Assembly: GCA_020631735.1 (NCBI GenBank)
Contig: CM036170.1
Location: 63,627,737 to 63,691,736, forward strand
DNA from: Saccharum officinarum
Lineage: Eukaryota > Streptophyta > Magnoliopsida > Poales > Poaceae
Direction of reading: 5' to 3'
Length of the DNA stretch: 64,000 bases
Under the pieces are notes generated by a model, which had not been told where the DNA came from, searched no databases, and was given only the letters and a program-made list of their open reading frames with translations. The position numbers and the translations under genes are program-made. Of the stretch, positions 33,860 to 46,872 are shown piece by piece. Each line of letters opens with the position of its first letter. Position 1 is the stretch's first letter.

Positions 33860-34520
33860 TCACTAGGCGTTCTTCGAGGGCAACAGACATGTTTGTTGCC
33901 TAGCCAACAGACGCGACCAGTGTCTGTCGCTCCTCAGCTGCCCGTGACGGATCTTCACCAGGTGTCCTCAGTTAAACGTGACCCATTGATCTCCAACGGT
34001 CACTTAACTCTTAACGTTCCTCAGACGAACGCGTCAGACGCGCTGACGCTCACTCACTAGACGTGCCAGCCACCCATCGGAAGCGGTACAGAGAGCACCA
34101 AAATGCTCGGACTTGCGTCAGACATGTTTGATGGGTTAGCAACTGACGCTCTCAGCGTCTGACGCTGCTCAGCTCCTTCTCCGCACGCCAATGACACCAC
34201 GAGCGGACGCTGATGACTTGCGTCCGATGCCAAGCCACCACCGCGTCAGATGCACACTCTCTAGTAGTGCGTGAACCTAGGTTAAGCAACAAACGCGTCT
34301 GTCAGAGGGCCAGCAGACGTGCACCGCGTCTGATGCTGCACCGCCTCTGAACGCCACTGAAATAGCCATCACCGGATGTTGACGTCACGCGTCTGTTGCC
34401 CGACCACTAGCGCGTCTGGTGCTCACACACCGACATAGTGCAGCTAGGGTTAGGCAACAGACGCGGTGGCCGCGTCTGACGCCTTTGAACCCCGCGTCCG
34501 ACGCCTGTTTCTCAATGAGA
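33860..34520 (-). repeat. CG-rich short-motif array in the minus-strand copia LTR
   Basis: GCGTCAGACGCG/GCGTCTGACGC-type words recur about a dozen times at irregular spacing just upstream of the TATA box. The position matches the array at 2215-2760 but the unit differs (GTCTGACGC rather than GTCCGGTCA). Confidence 0.7.
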
Positions 34521-35365
34521 AATACTTCTGTGACTTTGCCTCCTTTTTAATTCTTCGGCGCAATAGAAAATAAGTGTTTCATCTCCATGAAAACGTCTGA
34601 ATTCCGCCTCGTAAGCTCAGCGGGAGAGAGGACCCCAAACCCCTCTCTACCGCTCAAACTCCATCGCCTTCGCAAATGTGCCAACACCACCAAGTGATCA
34701 CAACCTTGTGCAAGTGTGTTAGCATTTTTGCAATCAATTTCTTTGAAGGAATTAGGCACTCAACTTGTCTCGCCACTTGATCCTAACACGCATGCAAAGT
34801 TAGATCGCTCAAGTGGCACTAGATGACCGATATGCAAACAAGTTTGCCCCTCTTGATAGTACGGCCATCTATTCTAAACCCGGTCATCAACTTCTCTACA
34901 AGCCTATGACCGGTGAAATGGAAATGCCTTAGGATTATACTTTTGCCTTGCGCATTCCACTCCATCTCCTCCGATGATGATGCAACACATGCACCAACCA
35001 TATCACAAATGATATGATCCACTTCATATCATCATGTGACCTTGTTGGTCCATCGATCTTGACCTCACTTGCTCTTCACCGTTGCGTTGGTCCATCGGCG
35101 CCAACTTTTGCTCAAGCTTCACCGCCCCGCGGTCCATCGCTCCAAAGCCTCCGACTTGCCCTTCACACTTGCAATCGGTCCATCAAGCCAAGCTTTATCT
35201 TGATCTTCGCCACCTTGGTCACATGACTCCATGTCATGTCTCATATGCAATGAGCTCCTTCATGACACCATCACCTGTGGACTAATTCCCTGTGTATCTC
35301 ATATAAACATAATTAGTCCACCTAAGATTGTCACTCAATTACCAAAACCAAATAAGGACCTTTCA

Positions 35366-38300
35366 CCATGACAGAGAAGAAATTGCCACCGTTGCCGCAC
35401 AGATGAACCCGGAAGAGCTAGAGATCCCGGCTAGGAAGCCTTGCATCCTTACACCACCAAAAGAAGCTGATGTGAAGAAAATTGACCTGGATACTGGTGA
35501 TCCCGAGAAGACGGCGACCATCAGTGCTCACCTCTCGGTTAAATAGGAACTCACGCTCACCAACTTTCTTTGGGACAACAAAGATATATTAGCTTGGAAG
35601 TCGGCCGACATGCCAGGTGTTCCAAGAGAGTTGGCTGAGCACAAAATTGATGTCAATAAAGGCTCCAAACCAGTCAAACAACGATTAAGAAGATTTTCAC
35701 CAGACAAGAAGGTAGCAATCAAAAAGGATATTACAAAATTAATGGCAGCCGAATTTATAAGAGAAATTCTTCATCCAAATTGGCTAGCAAATCCTGTTCT
35801 AGTATAGAAAAAGAATACGACAGAACGACATATGTGCGTCGACTACACGGATCTCAACAAGCATTGCCCAAAGGACCCATTTGGGTTACCGCGAATTGAT
35901 TAGATTGTCGATTCAACGACAGGATCCGCTTTGCTATCTTTTCTTGATTGCTATTTAGGATATCATCATATCGCATTAAAGGAAGAAGACCAGAGCAAGA
36001 CATCTTTCATTACTCCGTTTAGGCGCCTATTGTTATAAACCATGTCTTTTAGACTCAAGAACGTTGGCGCTACCTATCAAAGAGCTATTCAAACATGCCT
36101 CGGTGAATAGATTGGTGACAATGCAGAAGCTTATGTCGATGACATAGTAGTAAAGACAAAGAATCCAAACATGCTAATTGAAGACTTAAAATAGACTTTT
36201 GAAAACCTAAATAAGTGGAAGTGGAAATTGAACCCGAACAAATACGTTTTCGGGGTACCGTCAGGACAACTACTCGAATTCCTGGTCAGCAATCGAGGGA
36301 TAGAAGCAAGTACTAAGCAGATTTGAGTCATAACAGAGATGGGGCCCCCGTGTTGTGTAAAAGATATGCAAAAACTAATAGGAAGCATAGCAGCCCTTAA
36401 TCGCTTCATCTCATGACTCGGTGAGAAAGGACTCTCTTTCTTCAAGCTATTAAAGAAGACAGACAAATTTAAGTGGACAGAGGAAGCCAAGGAGGCTTTT
36501 GAAAGCCTTAAGGTGTACCTCACCTCATCACCCATACTCACACCACCTAAGAAGCACGAAGACATGATGTTATACATAGCGGCGACTTCTACGGTGGTCA
36601 GTGCAACAATCGTGGTAGAAAGGGAAGAAGAAGGGCATGTATACAAAGTACAGTGCCCGGTATACTATGTCAGCGAAGTTTTGATAAACTCAAAAAATAT
36701 GATATCCACATGTACAAAAACTACTCTACGCCCTCCTGATCACTTCCTGCAAGTTACGGCACTACTTCGAAGGTCACAAAATTACCATGGTAACAGATTT
36801 CCCTCTCGGAGACATCCTATGCAATAGAGATCTGACATGACGCTTATCAAAGTGGGTTGTAGAACTTGGAGCTCTAAATATTGATTTGTCTCCGTGGAAA
36901 GCAATAAAATCACAAGCACTCGCAGACTTCGTGGCCGAATGGACATAAATCCAACAACCCGTGCCAGATGCCTTCCTTGACCATTGGAAGATGTACTTCG
37001 ATGGATCACTCAAGTTAGGCGGGGCTGGCGCAGGTGTTCTTTTCATATCCCCAGAAGGAAAACAACTTAAGTATGTACTCCAGATAGGTAGATACTATGG
37101 CAAGCCTTGAACAACGAAGCAGAGTATGAAGCACTCATCCATGGACTGTGGATTGCAACTTCTCTTGGAATCAAATGGTAACTTGTCTATGGTGATTCAG
37201 CTATGGTCATCAAACAAGTCAACAAAGATTGGGACTATACTAAGGACAACATGGATGCCTACAATGCTGAAGTATGAAAACTAGAGAAAAAAATTCCAAG
37301 GACTAGAAATCCTGTATGTTCTATGAGATTCAAATATAGCAGCAGATGTTCTCGCCAAGCTAGGATCAGACAAGGTGAAGATCCCACCCGGTGTGTTTGT
37401 AGAGGAGTTTCCATCACCCTCCATAAAACAACCCGGTGAGATAACCCTTGAGCCACTAGCACCAACAACCCAGATCGTGGTAGTCACCAGATCATGGACT
37501 CAAGACTTCATCGACTACATCAGAGAAAACAAGCTACCATTTAATAAGAAAGAAGCCACCAGGACAATCAGAAGAAGCAAGAACTATGTCCTTGTAGGCG
37601 ACAACCTATATAGAAGAGCCACGTCATTAGAAGTAACTTCTTAAATGTGTCTAAGGGAAAAAGGAAAAGAAATCCTAGACGAAATCCACTCAGGTTGCTG
37701 TGGCAACCATGCAGCCTCAAGGACACTGGTGGGCAAAACTTTATGTACCAGGTTCTACTGGCCAACAACCTTGAAAGATGCAGAAGAACAAGTAAGATAG
37801 TGCAAAGGGTGCCAAATATTCACAAGGCAAGCTCACGTATCGGCACATGACCTAATTTGCATCCCTCCCGCCTGGCTATTCGCATGCTGGGGGCTGGATC
37901 AAGTAGGACCACTCAAAAAGGCCAAAGGTAGATTTGAGTACATCTTCGTCGCAATCGACAAATTCACCAAGTGGATCGAATACAAGTCACTCGTGAAGTA
38001 CAGTGCAACGAAAGCAGTCGAGTTCATCCAAGATATCATGCACCGATTCGGAATACCCAACCGCATCATCACAGATTTGGGTTCCCCTTTTACCGCCATC
38101 AAGTTCAAAAATTAGGCACAGGACTACGGCATCAGTATAGATTATGTATCAGTTGCACACCCTGAAGCCAACAGACTCATACTAGCCGGCTTGAAACTAA
38201 GATTGTATGAAGAACTAGAAGATTATGGATCCAAGTGGATTGAAGAATTACCCAAAGTAGTCTGGGGGCTACGCACTTAAGTAAGCAGAGCGATTGGATA

Positions 38301-38705
38301 CTCACCTTTTTTCCTGATCTATGGGTCAGAAGCCGTGCTACCAGCAGACTTGATCTAGACATCCCCAAAAATCAAATAATCCGAGGAGGGAGAAGCAGAA
38401 CACACCCGAAGATTGAAACTCAACAGTACAAAAGAAGTCAGAATAAATGCTACCTTTCAGTCAGCTTGATAGCTCCAAGGTTTAAGGCGCCACTACAATA
38501 AAAGTACTTAGCCTCGCTGAGTTCAAGTCAGAGACCTAGTACTACAAAGAATACAAAAAATTGATGGGTGCCATAAACTACTCAACCCATGAGAAGGTCC
38601 TTTTGTTGTCGCAAAAGTGACCGGGCCAGGCACATATGAGTTGATGATTGAAGATGGAACAGAAGTCAGGAATACATGGCACATCAGCCAACTTTGAAGA
38701 TTCTA
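35366..38705 (+). pseudogene. RT, RNase H, second RNase H and integrase of element A
   Basis: Downstream of the solo LTR the pol frame resumes. A TAG (35544-35546) precedes the RT entry motif DMPGVPREL. RT shows DYTDLNKHCPKDPFGLPRID and the catalytic YVDD (AEAYVDDIVVKTK, about 36128). The RT-linked RNase H begins near 36500 and the second, archaeal-type RNase H near 36990. Integrase has HSGCCGNHAASRTLVGKT (zinc region), GLDQVGPLKKAKGRF and RFGIPNRIITDLG; the third catalytic acid region reads ANRLILAGL, so the family Glu is lost. More than ten in-frame stops are scattered through it, mostly TAG/TGA. It cannot yield active enzymes. Confidence 0.85.
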
Positions 38706-38820
38706 CGCTTGAAGAACTCAAGACAGAATTTATATAGCAAGAGAACCACATGTAAACAAGATTCATGATCAATAAAATAAAGATAATGTTCCTCGTCAAT
38801 ATTTGTCTTATTATGACTTA

Positions 38821-39400
38821 TCCCGAGTTGTTTTCACAACTGGATGAGAGCAAAAGAGCTGAAAAGATGCTTGAGCTCGGTATCCTAAGTCTTTTCAGGC
38901 TTAGATGAGAGTAAGGCTAATAAGCTAACACTTGAACCCACCCTGGGTTGTTTTCACGGCCTAGATGAGAGCCAGAGGGTGCTCGCCCTATCCCGAGTTG
39001 TTTTCACAACTGTATTAGAGTAAAAGAGCTGAAAAGATGCTTGAGCTTGCTATCCTAGGTCTTTTCAGGCTTAGATGAGAGTAAGGCTAACAAGACAACA
39101 CTCAAACCTATCCTAGATTGTTTTCATGGCCTGAATGAGAGCCAGAGGGTGCTCGCTCTATCCCAAGTTATATTCACAACCGAATGAGAGCAAAAGAGCT
39201 GAAAAGATGCTTGAACTCGCTATCCTAGGTCTTTTCAAGCTTAGATGAGAGTAAGGCTGACAAGCTGACACTTGAACCTATCCTGAGTTATCTTCATAGC
39301 CTGAATGAGAACCTATCCTGTATTATTTTCACAACCGAATGAGAGCAAAAGAGCTAAAAAGACGCTTGAGCTCGTAATTCACAAATTAAGAGCAAAAGAG
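38821..39400 (+). repeat. 170-bp tandem repeat with three-part internal structure
   Basis: TCCCGAGTTGTTTTCACAAC recurs at 38821, 38991 and 39161 (as TCCCAAGTTA...), exactly 170 bp apart, with a shortened fourth unit after about 39315. Each 170-bp unit consists of three related segments of about 62, 60 and 48 bp, each with a TTTTCA(C/G)...GATGAGAG core. It lies in the 3' region of element A, where Tat elements are known to carry variable tandem repeats. Confidence 0.85.
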
Positions 39401-39740
39401 TTGAAAATATGCTTAAGCTCGCTACATGTAGAACTCTTCAAACTTGGATCGAGAATAAGTCTGAGTAAAAGCCAGGCTACAAAAGAAGCCCGAGCCCACC
39501 AAGACTACTAATACAAACAAAAGTGCCGATGCTCGCCAAGGTTCATGATCAACAAACAAGACAGAAAGAAGTCACATAAAGGAAACTTGCAAGATCAAAA
39601 GATAGAGGCATTCAGAAAACAACCAAGTTTTGTACAGTAGTGCCATCATGAACAAGTCTTTACAAAACAACAAGGAGAAGGTATAATTCTCAGATTCATC
39701 ATTAGAAGAAGAAAAATACACTTTAAGAGCAGAAGCAATC
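39401..39740 (+). other. Remaining 3' region of element A
   Basis: A-rich sequence without coding potential, ending CAATC immediately before the LTR of element B. The pentamer CAATC would be one target duplication of the B/C array. Confidence 0.4.
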
Positions 39741-40246
39741 TGTGGGGGTATAATCCCCTATACCCTTACGGCTAGACATGGGCAGGCCTAGGCCACACGG
39801 CCCAGCCCATTACATGATGACGCGCGATCCAGATCTTCGGGATGGAGTCTCGCGCAAGGCATCAAACCAGACTTAGGAATCAAGCAAGGTCTTGGTCGGT
39901 TAGATTAGGAATCCTTATCCGGCTCTATATGGCAATTGTAACCGGCTAAGATTAGTTTCCAGATCTGTAACCTTGCCTCTTGGACTATATAAGGAGGGCA
40001 GGGGACCCCCCTCAAAAAACATCGAAACATACTCTAGGGCAATCTAGTTTGTAATACATTGTTCAAGATAGCAATAACAAAGCAGAGCAGGATGTAAGGT
40101 ATTACGCCCACACGATGGCCTAAACCTGGGTAAACTCGCGTGTTGTTCTGCATCACCATCTCGTTCATGGCTTGCACACCTGTCTGTCGACAATCTACTA
40201 CCTTAGGCATACCCCTCGATAGACTGTCGACCAGGTTTTGTCGACA
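39741..40246 (+). repeat. 5' LTR of element B
   Basis: TGTGGGGGTATAATCC...TTTTGTCGACA, 506 bp, same family as 51670-52175. TATATAAG at 39986-39993 is the likely TATA box. Confidence 0.88.
39986..39993 (+). promoter_or_regulatory. TATA box of LTR B
   Basis: TATATAAGGAGGG, conserved in the second LTR. Confidence 0.5.
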
Positions 40247-40247
40247 G

Positions 40248-40264
40248 TGGCGCGCCAGGTAGGG
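40248..40264 (+). other. Primer-binding site of element B
   Basis: TGGCGCGCCAGGTAGGG one base after the LTR end. Confidence 0.7.
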
Positions 40265-40294
40265 CTTGTGTGTACTGCTTTTCAGGCGTGCGAG

Positions 40295-42960
40295 ATGGTC
40301 ATCTTTCCCGATTCCATGGCCACAGCGACGGGCCTCACGTTCACGATCGGCCAGATCACCTGGACCACTGGCTCAAATGACTTCGTCGTCACAACCATGG
40401 AAGAGGTGCAGATCCAATCTACATCGACTACTTCCCCAACACCGGCGTCGACTACAACTACGCTGGCTCCGGCTTCGCCTGCACCAGCCCCGTCACCGAC
40501 CACGCCGGCAATTCATTGACTCCTTCCTTGCTACCAGGGGAGGAAACTCGACAACACCGACCTGATCGACTCCATTGACCGGCTCAGTGGCAAACTCTCG
40601 TTTACCCTAGCTCTGGTCGACTCGCTCCAAGAGCAGTTTACCGAGCAGAATTCGAACGGCTACAACAGATCTACTCGACCTGCTCGAGCCACCCGTTTTC
40701 AACGGTTGGGTACAGATCTAGTGGTCACTTCAACTCCTGAAGGGTGCTTCGCTCAACCTCAACCTCAACCTTGACCATGCAACTTTGTCAATATGGTGGG
40801 CTCTGATCAAGTTTTGATCCATACCACCCAGACAGATAGCCGTGTGAGCTCCAGATCGAGCACTGCGTCCGACGAGACTACTCAAACCATGGTATTACAC
40901 CATGTGAGTAGCGGTGATGAAGAGAGGCTACATCCTCCAGGCTTTCCTCAAATCCTAGCCTTTCCTCCAAGGCATGGCGCCATGATCAACATGGTTAGCC
41001 AAGATGAAGATCCACCTGCTGGGGGCGAGACCGATCAACAGCGACAAGAGCGACAACAGCGCAATGTCGACCGAGCTCAACGCCGCATAGATGAAGATGC
41101 ACGCCTAGCACAACTGCAAGTGGACCATGACCAGCAAGAAGCTGACGCTGTAGCTAGATGTAACCGACTATAAGGGCGCAACCTCAATGATGCTTTCGAC
41201 ACGGTGGGGAACAGACAAGTATTCAAAACCCCAAGCGCCAACATGGCCGTCGCCATTGAAAGCCTGAAGCGGTTACCAGATACCTCAGAAATCCAAAACA
41301 TCCAGGAGGATTTGCAGGCTTATCTCCAGACAGCCATGGTTCAGACCAATGAATGTGCCATGGGCCCATCGGCGTCTGGCGCGACTAGCAGGAGCCACCA
41401 GCACTCCAGTCGAACTTTTTAGGTCTGGTCAATGTGGCTTACGCGCACCCGCCGCCACAGACCACCACATAGGCTACGATAATCGCAGAAATAACAAAGC
41501 TCCTGGTGTCAATCCAGGAGCTGACGGGGGTAATGACGGCAATCACGGAAACCCTCCCCACAATGATAATCGCCAGCTCGACCACCACCGCAATAACAAC
41601 GATGACGACTGACGCAGCGACAACCGGTGTAATGACCACCAGGACCACCATCGTCAGGGACAACAATATGGTGATGAACGAGATCGCCATGATGGCAATC
41701 ACGATCTCCGTTGCAACCTCAACAACCGTGACCTATGTCCTCGCATTGAACAGAGAGCTCAGGACCGTGCGTCCCATGAAACCAGTCGTCGCATGGAGTA
41801 CGATATGGTCCACGGTCCCTCAGGACCCAAGCAATTCACCAACCACCTACGACAAGTCGTCTAGCCTAGAGGTTTTAAGCTTGAAAAGCTTAACCATTAT
41901 GACGGCAAGGTCAATCCCGAGCTATGGGTCCAACTTTACGAGACCGCTTGTAGATCTGCTATGGGTGAGAAGCACGTCATGGCCAATTACTTTCCCGTGG
42001 TGGTCGGCCCGGTGGGGCACCAATGGATTGTCAGTCTCCCTGAGAACCAATTCGACTCCTAGTATGCTTTGCGTCAAGCCTTTTTTCAAAAACTTCATTG
42101 CTACCTGTGAACAGCCAGGCAACAAGTATGATCTACAACGCATCCGCGATGCCAGGGACGAACCATTGTGCGAGTACATCCGACGCTTCTCGGATATGCG
42201 CATCAGGATTCCTAGGATCACTGACAACGAGGCTATTGAAGCCTTCATTACTGGTCTATGCTACCACAATGATCTCATGGATAAGCTCCTTCGTAAGTGA
42301 CCTATAACAGTGGTTGACCTCCTCACCACCGCTAAGAAGTATGCGGATGCTGATGACGCCAAGAAGCTGCTGAACGAGGGCACCGGCAAAGCACCGTACT
42401 CTCCACGACGCGACGACTTCCGTGACCACCGCCGCCATGATGACTTTAGAGGTCACAGCGACATCAGGGACCGCCGTAACGATAATCGTGGTCGACACGA
42501 CAACAAAAATCATCACGGCGATCGCCGTGACAACTTCAAGGGCAAGCGTGCTCGCGATGACGATGGCGAGGTCAACGCCATGAAGAAATTTGGTGGGCAT
42601 CGCAATAATGAAGAAGACAACGCTAAAGCCTTGAAGGGGCCCTGCCCAGCAAACCCTAAGTCCAACCATACGTTGGAAAACTGCAAGGTCCTCAAGGAAA
42701 TCTACCATCGCAAACAGGCTTCAGAAAATGCCGACAAGCCTAATGATGCAACAGACCAGCATAACCGCAGGGATGATGATGAGGACGATCCTGACAAGAA
42801 CCCCAAGCACTAGTATCAGGAACCAGTGAGGCATGTTACAACTATCGTTGGGGGCAAGGTGTCTGTTGAAAGCAAACGCGAGCGGAAGCTGCTCGACCGC
42901 GCTTGCCTGAACGTGGTCAAGACAGACGACCGCATTGCAGATCCAAGATTACCCCCTGGT
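40295..42960 (+). pseudogene. gag of element B
   Basis: The gag starts at ATG 40295 (MVIFPDSMATATG), the position conserved in copy C. It has a threonine/proline/alanine-rich N-terminal region, a charged region with coiled-coil character (RQERQQRNVDRAQRRIDED), a capsid-like core (ATCEQPGNKYDLQRIRDARD, YIRRFSDMRIRIPRI, EAFITGLCYHNDL), a strongly basic Arg/Asp/His-rich nucleocapsid-like region (42400-42560), and CPANPKSNHTLENC, a degenerate zinc motif. Several stops (for example the TGA after DKLLRK near 42298) and frame changes break it. Confidence 0.82.
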
Positions 42961-45900
42961 CACACCGAGAAATCAACTTAAGCAGGGCGGATCAATGGGC
43001 TACCATCCCCGAACCAGGTCGTTTCACTCTTGTCCTTAGTCCCTGTATCAATAAAGTGCAATTTGACGGGGTGCTCATTGACGGCGTTAGTTCCATCGAC
43101 ATCCTGTTCAAGAATAGCCTGTCAGCATTGAACATATCTGAAGCTAACTTGAAGCCATACGACGCACAGTTCTAGGGGGTCCTACCTAGACAGAGCTGTA
43201 CACCTCTCGGGCAAATTATCCTACCTGTGCAGTTTGGCACGGCAGACCACTTCCGTACCGACTACGTCAACTTCGTGGTTGCCGACTTCGATGGCACCTA
43301 CCATGCTATCCTTGGTCACACCATGATCACCAAATTCATGGCCGTACCTCATTACAGGTACTTGGTGCTTAAGATGCTAATGGAAAAGGGAGTCCTCACT
43401 CTCAGAGGCAATGTATTCGTTGCCTATACCTATGAAGAGGACAGTTTTTGCGTAGCCGAAGCCCACGACCTCTCCCTGCGCATGGCAGCAATGATGATGG
43501 AGGCAAAGAAGACTCCTCCAAACCAACTGGAGATTCCAAAGCTTGAAGCGCTACGAGAGTCTATCAAGTCCAAGGAGTACAAGGAGATCCAGCTGGTCGA
43601 GGGCGACTCCAGCAAGATGACACTAATTGGGTCAAACCTTGACCCCAAATAGGAAGACGCGCTCGTCCGGTTCTTGAGAGAGAACGTAAGCGTGTTCGCT
43701 TCAAAACCATCGGACATGCCCAATGTATCTCGAGACCAGATCGAGCACTCCTTGAACGTCGACCCTAAGGCAAAACCCGTCAAGCAGAAGCTGCGGCAGT
43801 TCGGGAAGGACAAAAAAGAGGCTATTAGGGTAGAAATTACACGGCTTCTTGCAGCTGGTTTTATCAAAGAGGTGTATCATCCAGACTGGTTAGCCAATCT
43901 AGTTCTTGTATGCAAAAAGAATAATGAATGGAGAATGTGTATTGACTACACCGATCTCAATAAACACTGCCCTAAAGACCCCTTCGGCTTACCTCGCATT
44001 GACGAATGTGCGAGCTACTATCTTTTCTTGACTGTTACTCTGGTTATCACCAGATCGCTCTAAACAAGGACGATCAGATCAAGATGTCCTTTATTACACC
44101 CTTTGGCGCTTATTGCTACATGACCATGTCGTTTGGGCTCAAAAATGCCGGAGCTACTTATCAGCGTGCAATACAAGAGTGCCTCAAAAAGGAGATACAA
44201 GATGAACTGGTCGAAGCTTATGTAGACGATGTAGTTGTCAAAACCAAGGATTCCCACTCCTTGATTGATGATATGACATGTACTTTTGCAGCGCTCAATC
44301 AATATCAATGGAAGTTGAACCCTAAAAAGTGCATCTTTGGCATTCCCTCTGGTATATTACTAGGCAATGTCGTCAGTCGTGATGACATACGTCCTAACCT
44401 AGAGAAGGTGCAAGCTGTCCTCAATATGAAGTGACCAGCAAATGTTAAGGATGTCCAGAAGCTTACAGGGTGTATGGCCGCACTAAGCCTATTTCTATCT
44501 TGATTTGGTGACAAGGGCTTACCTTTTTTCAAGTTACTCAAGGTAGGCGAGAAGTTTGAGTGGTCGGAGGAAGCAGATATTGCCTTTACACAACTGAAGC
44601 AGTACCTTGCATCACCTCTGGTCCTTACTTCCCCCAAGTCAGGAGAAGTCCTCCAACTCTACATTGCTGCGACTGATCGAGTCATCTCCACTGTCCTTAT
44701 GGTCGAGCGCGAGGAGCCCAGGCACGCTTATGGTGTTCAGTGCCCAATCTATTTCATCAGTGAGGTGCTCAATGAGTCTAAAACTAGGTACACTCAGATC
44801 CAAAAATTGATCTATGCCATACTTATTACAACCCAAAAGTTGAAACATTACTTTGATGGGTTCCACGTGGTGATCACAACTGAGTTTCCTCTTGGTACTA
44901 TTATACGCAACAAAGATGCCAACGGGCGCATCACCAAATGGGCAATGGAGCTATGTCCTTTTGACCTGGAGTTTGTGCGTCGTGACACTATCAAATCTCA
45001 AACACTGGTTGACTTCATGGTCATGTGGACGGACTTAAGTATCCCAACCTCTGAAGGACCCGTTGACTACTAGAAAATGTATTTTGACGGCTCGCTGACT
45101 ATTGATGGTGCGGGAGCGGGCATATTATTCATACCACCAACCAATGAGCAATTGTGCCACGTCCTCAGGATTCACTTCCCAGCATCTAACAATGCTATAG
45201 AATACGAGGCATGTTTTCATGGTTTGCGCATTGCAGTCGACCTCGGTATCAAGCACCTTTACGTCCACGGCGACTCGGCCCTAGTTATTAACCAGTTCAA
45301 CAAGGACTGGGATACAACTAGTGAGAATATGGATGCATATTGCAAGGAAATTAGGAAGCTTGAAGGCAAATTTTACGACATTGAATATTCCCATGTGGTC
45401 CGAGACAAAAAACAAGCAGCAGATGCGCTGTCGAAGTTAGGATCATCTAGAGCTCAAGTACCGCATGGTGTTTTTGTTCATGACATTTTAAAACCATCAA
45501 TTAAGCAAGAGGGCGACCCCGTGGTCGAGAAGCCCCCAGACGAGCCTCTGGTAGCTTTGGTTCCATCACCTGCCACTACGAAACCATCTCCCACCACCGT
45601 AGGACCATCTCAGACCTCGACCAAGATAGCGGACTGGCGTGTTCCATTCATTAAGTATCTAACAGATGGCACCGGGTACTCTGATCAAAATGAAAATGAA
45701 CGTCTTATACGCCGCATCAGACAATACCTGGTGGTCAAAGGTAAGCTATGACGCAAAAATGCGAAAGCAGAAGTATTGATGAAGTGCATTGAGCAAGAAG
45801 GCAGTATTAAACTCTTGGAAGAAATACATTCTGGCACCTATGGTAATCATGCTGCATCTCGGACACTGGTCGGTAAAGCGTTTTGTGTAGGTTTTTACTA

Positions 45901-46872
45901 GCCATCCGCAGTAGCTGATGTAGAGAAGCTTGTTAGACACTGCGCCAATTGTCAGTTTTTCTCCAAAAGAGTTCACGTGCCAGCCCATGAGATCCAGACC
46001 ATACCAGCCTCCTAGCCCTTTATGTACTGGGGCCTGGATATGATTAGACCCTTCAAACCAGCACCAGATAACTTCAAGTTCGTATTCGTGCTGATTGATA
46101 AATTTTCCAAATGGATAGAGTACATGCCCTTGGTCAAGGCATCTTCCGAAAAAGCAGTCGAGTTCCTCGACCAGGTCATCCACCGCTTTGGCATACCCAA
46201 CAACATCATTGCAGACCTGGGGACTCAGTTTACTGGGAACATGTTTTAGGACTTATGTGATGAACGGAGCATTGTAGTGAAATACGTCTCGGTGGCACAT
46301 CCCAGAGCTAATGGACAGGTCGAGCGGGCTAATAGAATGATTCTAGATGCATTGAAGAAAAGGATGTACAGAGAGAACGACAAAGCCCCTGGACGGTGGA
46401 TTAAGGAGTTACCAGCCGTGGTCTGGGGACTTCAGACACAACCTAGTCGCAATACTGGTGTCTCCCCATATTTCATGGTTTACGGCGCTGAAGCTGTGCT
46501 CCTAGCAGACATTGAATTCCGGTCACCTCGGGTTAAGAACTACAACGAAGATCAAGTTACTGAACAACGAGAGCTCAAGGTGAATAGTACAGAGGAACGA
46601 CGCCTTGACTCCTACATACGTACGACCAAGTACCTCGCTGTGTTACGAAGGTACTACAACAAAAATGTTCAGGAACGTTTCTTTGTGGTCGGCGACATGG
46701 TATTGAAATGGAAGACTAGCCAAGATGACGTCCATAAGTTGGCAACTCCATGGGAAGGGCCATACATCGTCAAGGCTATTACGTGACCTACTTCATACAA
46801 ACTTGCAAGACTTGACGGCACTGACGTGCCCAACTCCGTTCATATCGACAAGCTTTGGCGTTTTTACCCCTA
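42961..46872 (+). pseudogene. Protease-RT-RNase H-archaeal RNase H-integrase of element B
   Basis: Protease core reads VLIDGVSSIDILF (family DGG changed to DGV). A TAG at 43650-43652 lies just before the RT entry. RT has DYTDLNKHCPKDPFGLPRID, then an out-of-frame deletion at about 44005-44010 that removes a few codons before the FLDCYSGYHQIAL block, and YVDD at about 44220. Further stops include TGA 44501-44503 and the stop before the second RNase H (MYFDGSLTIDGAGAG, 45077). Integrase shows HSGTYGNHAASRTLVGKA, CANCQFFSKRVH, GLDMIRPF, IADLGTQFTG and GQVERANR, and ends at TAA 46870-46872. Many stops are TGG, CAG or CGA turned into TAG/TGA. Confidence 0.88.

Larger units (their letters stand above)
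27795..35365 (-). mobile_element. Solo LTR of a SIRE-type copia element (minus strand), split by a second insertion
   Basis: Read on the minus strand it starts TGAAAGGTCC...TTTTGGTAATT at 35365 and ends CTCTAG...TCGACCCTACA at 27795, like the LTR at 1579-3603. There is no internal region, so it is a solo LTR; without the nested element it is about 2.72 kb. Flanking pentamers are ccaca and ccatg, an imperfect duplication. It separates protease and RT of element A. Confidence 0.78.
24475..39740 (+). mobile_element. Tat-lineage Ty3/gypsy retrotransposon A (5' LTR to 3' region), nested and degenerate
   Basis: Order: 5' LTR, primer-binding site, gag, protease, [solo-LTR insertion], RT, RNase H, second RNase H, integrase, tandem-repeat-bearing 3' region. 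The second RNase H (MYFDGSLKLGGAGAGVLF, about 36990) between the RT-linked RNase H and integrase marks the Tat lineage. The polyprotein is riddled with stops. The 3' LTR is not found before 39741, where another element begins; the remainder may lie beyond the window. Confidence 0.8.

Noticed and set aside
27790..35370. Target duplication of the minus-strand copia solo LTR
   Set aside because: ccaca and ccatg agree at only three of five bases; the boundaries rest on LTR termini instead.
38821..39400. CRISPR-like regular repeats
   Set aside because: Contiguous 170-bp units without unique spacers, in a plant retrotransposon 3' region; a satellite-type tandem repeat.
40248..40264. Assigning the primer tRNA from the PBS
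   Set aside because: I could not match TGGCGCGCCAGGTAGGG to a specific plant tRNA 3' end from memory with confidence.
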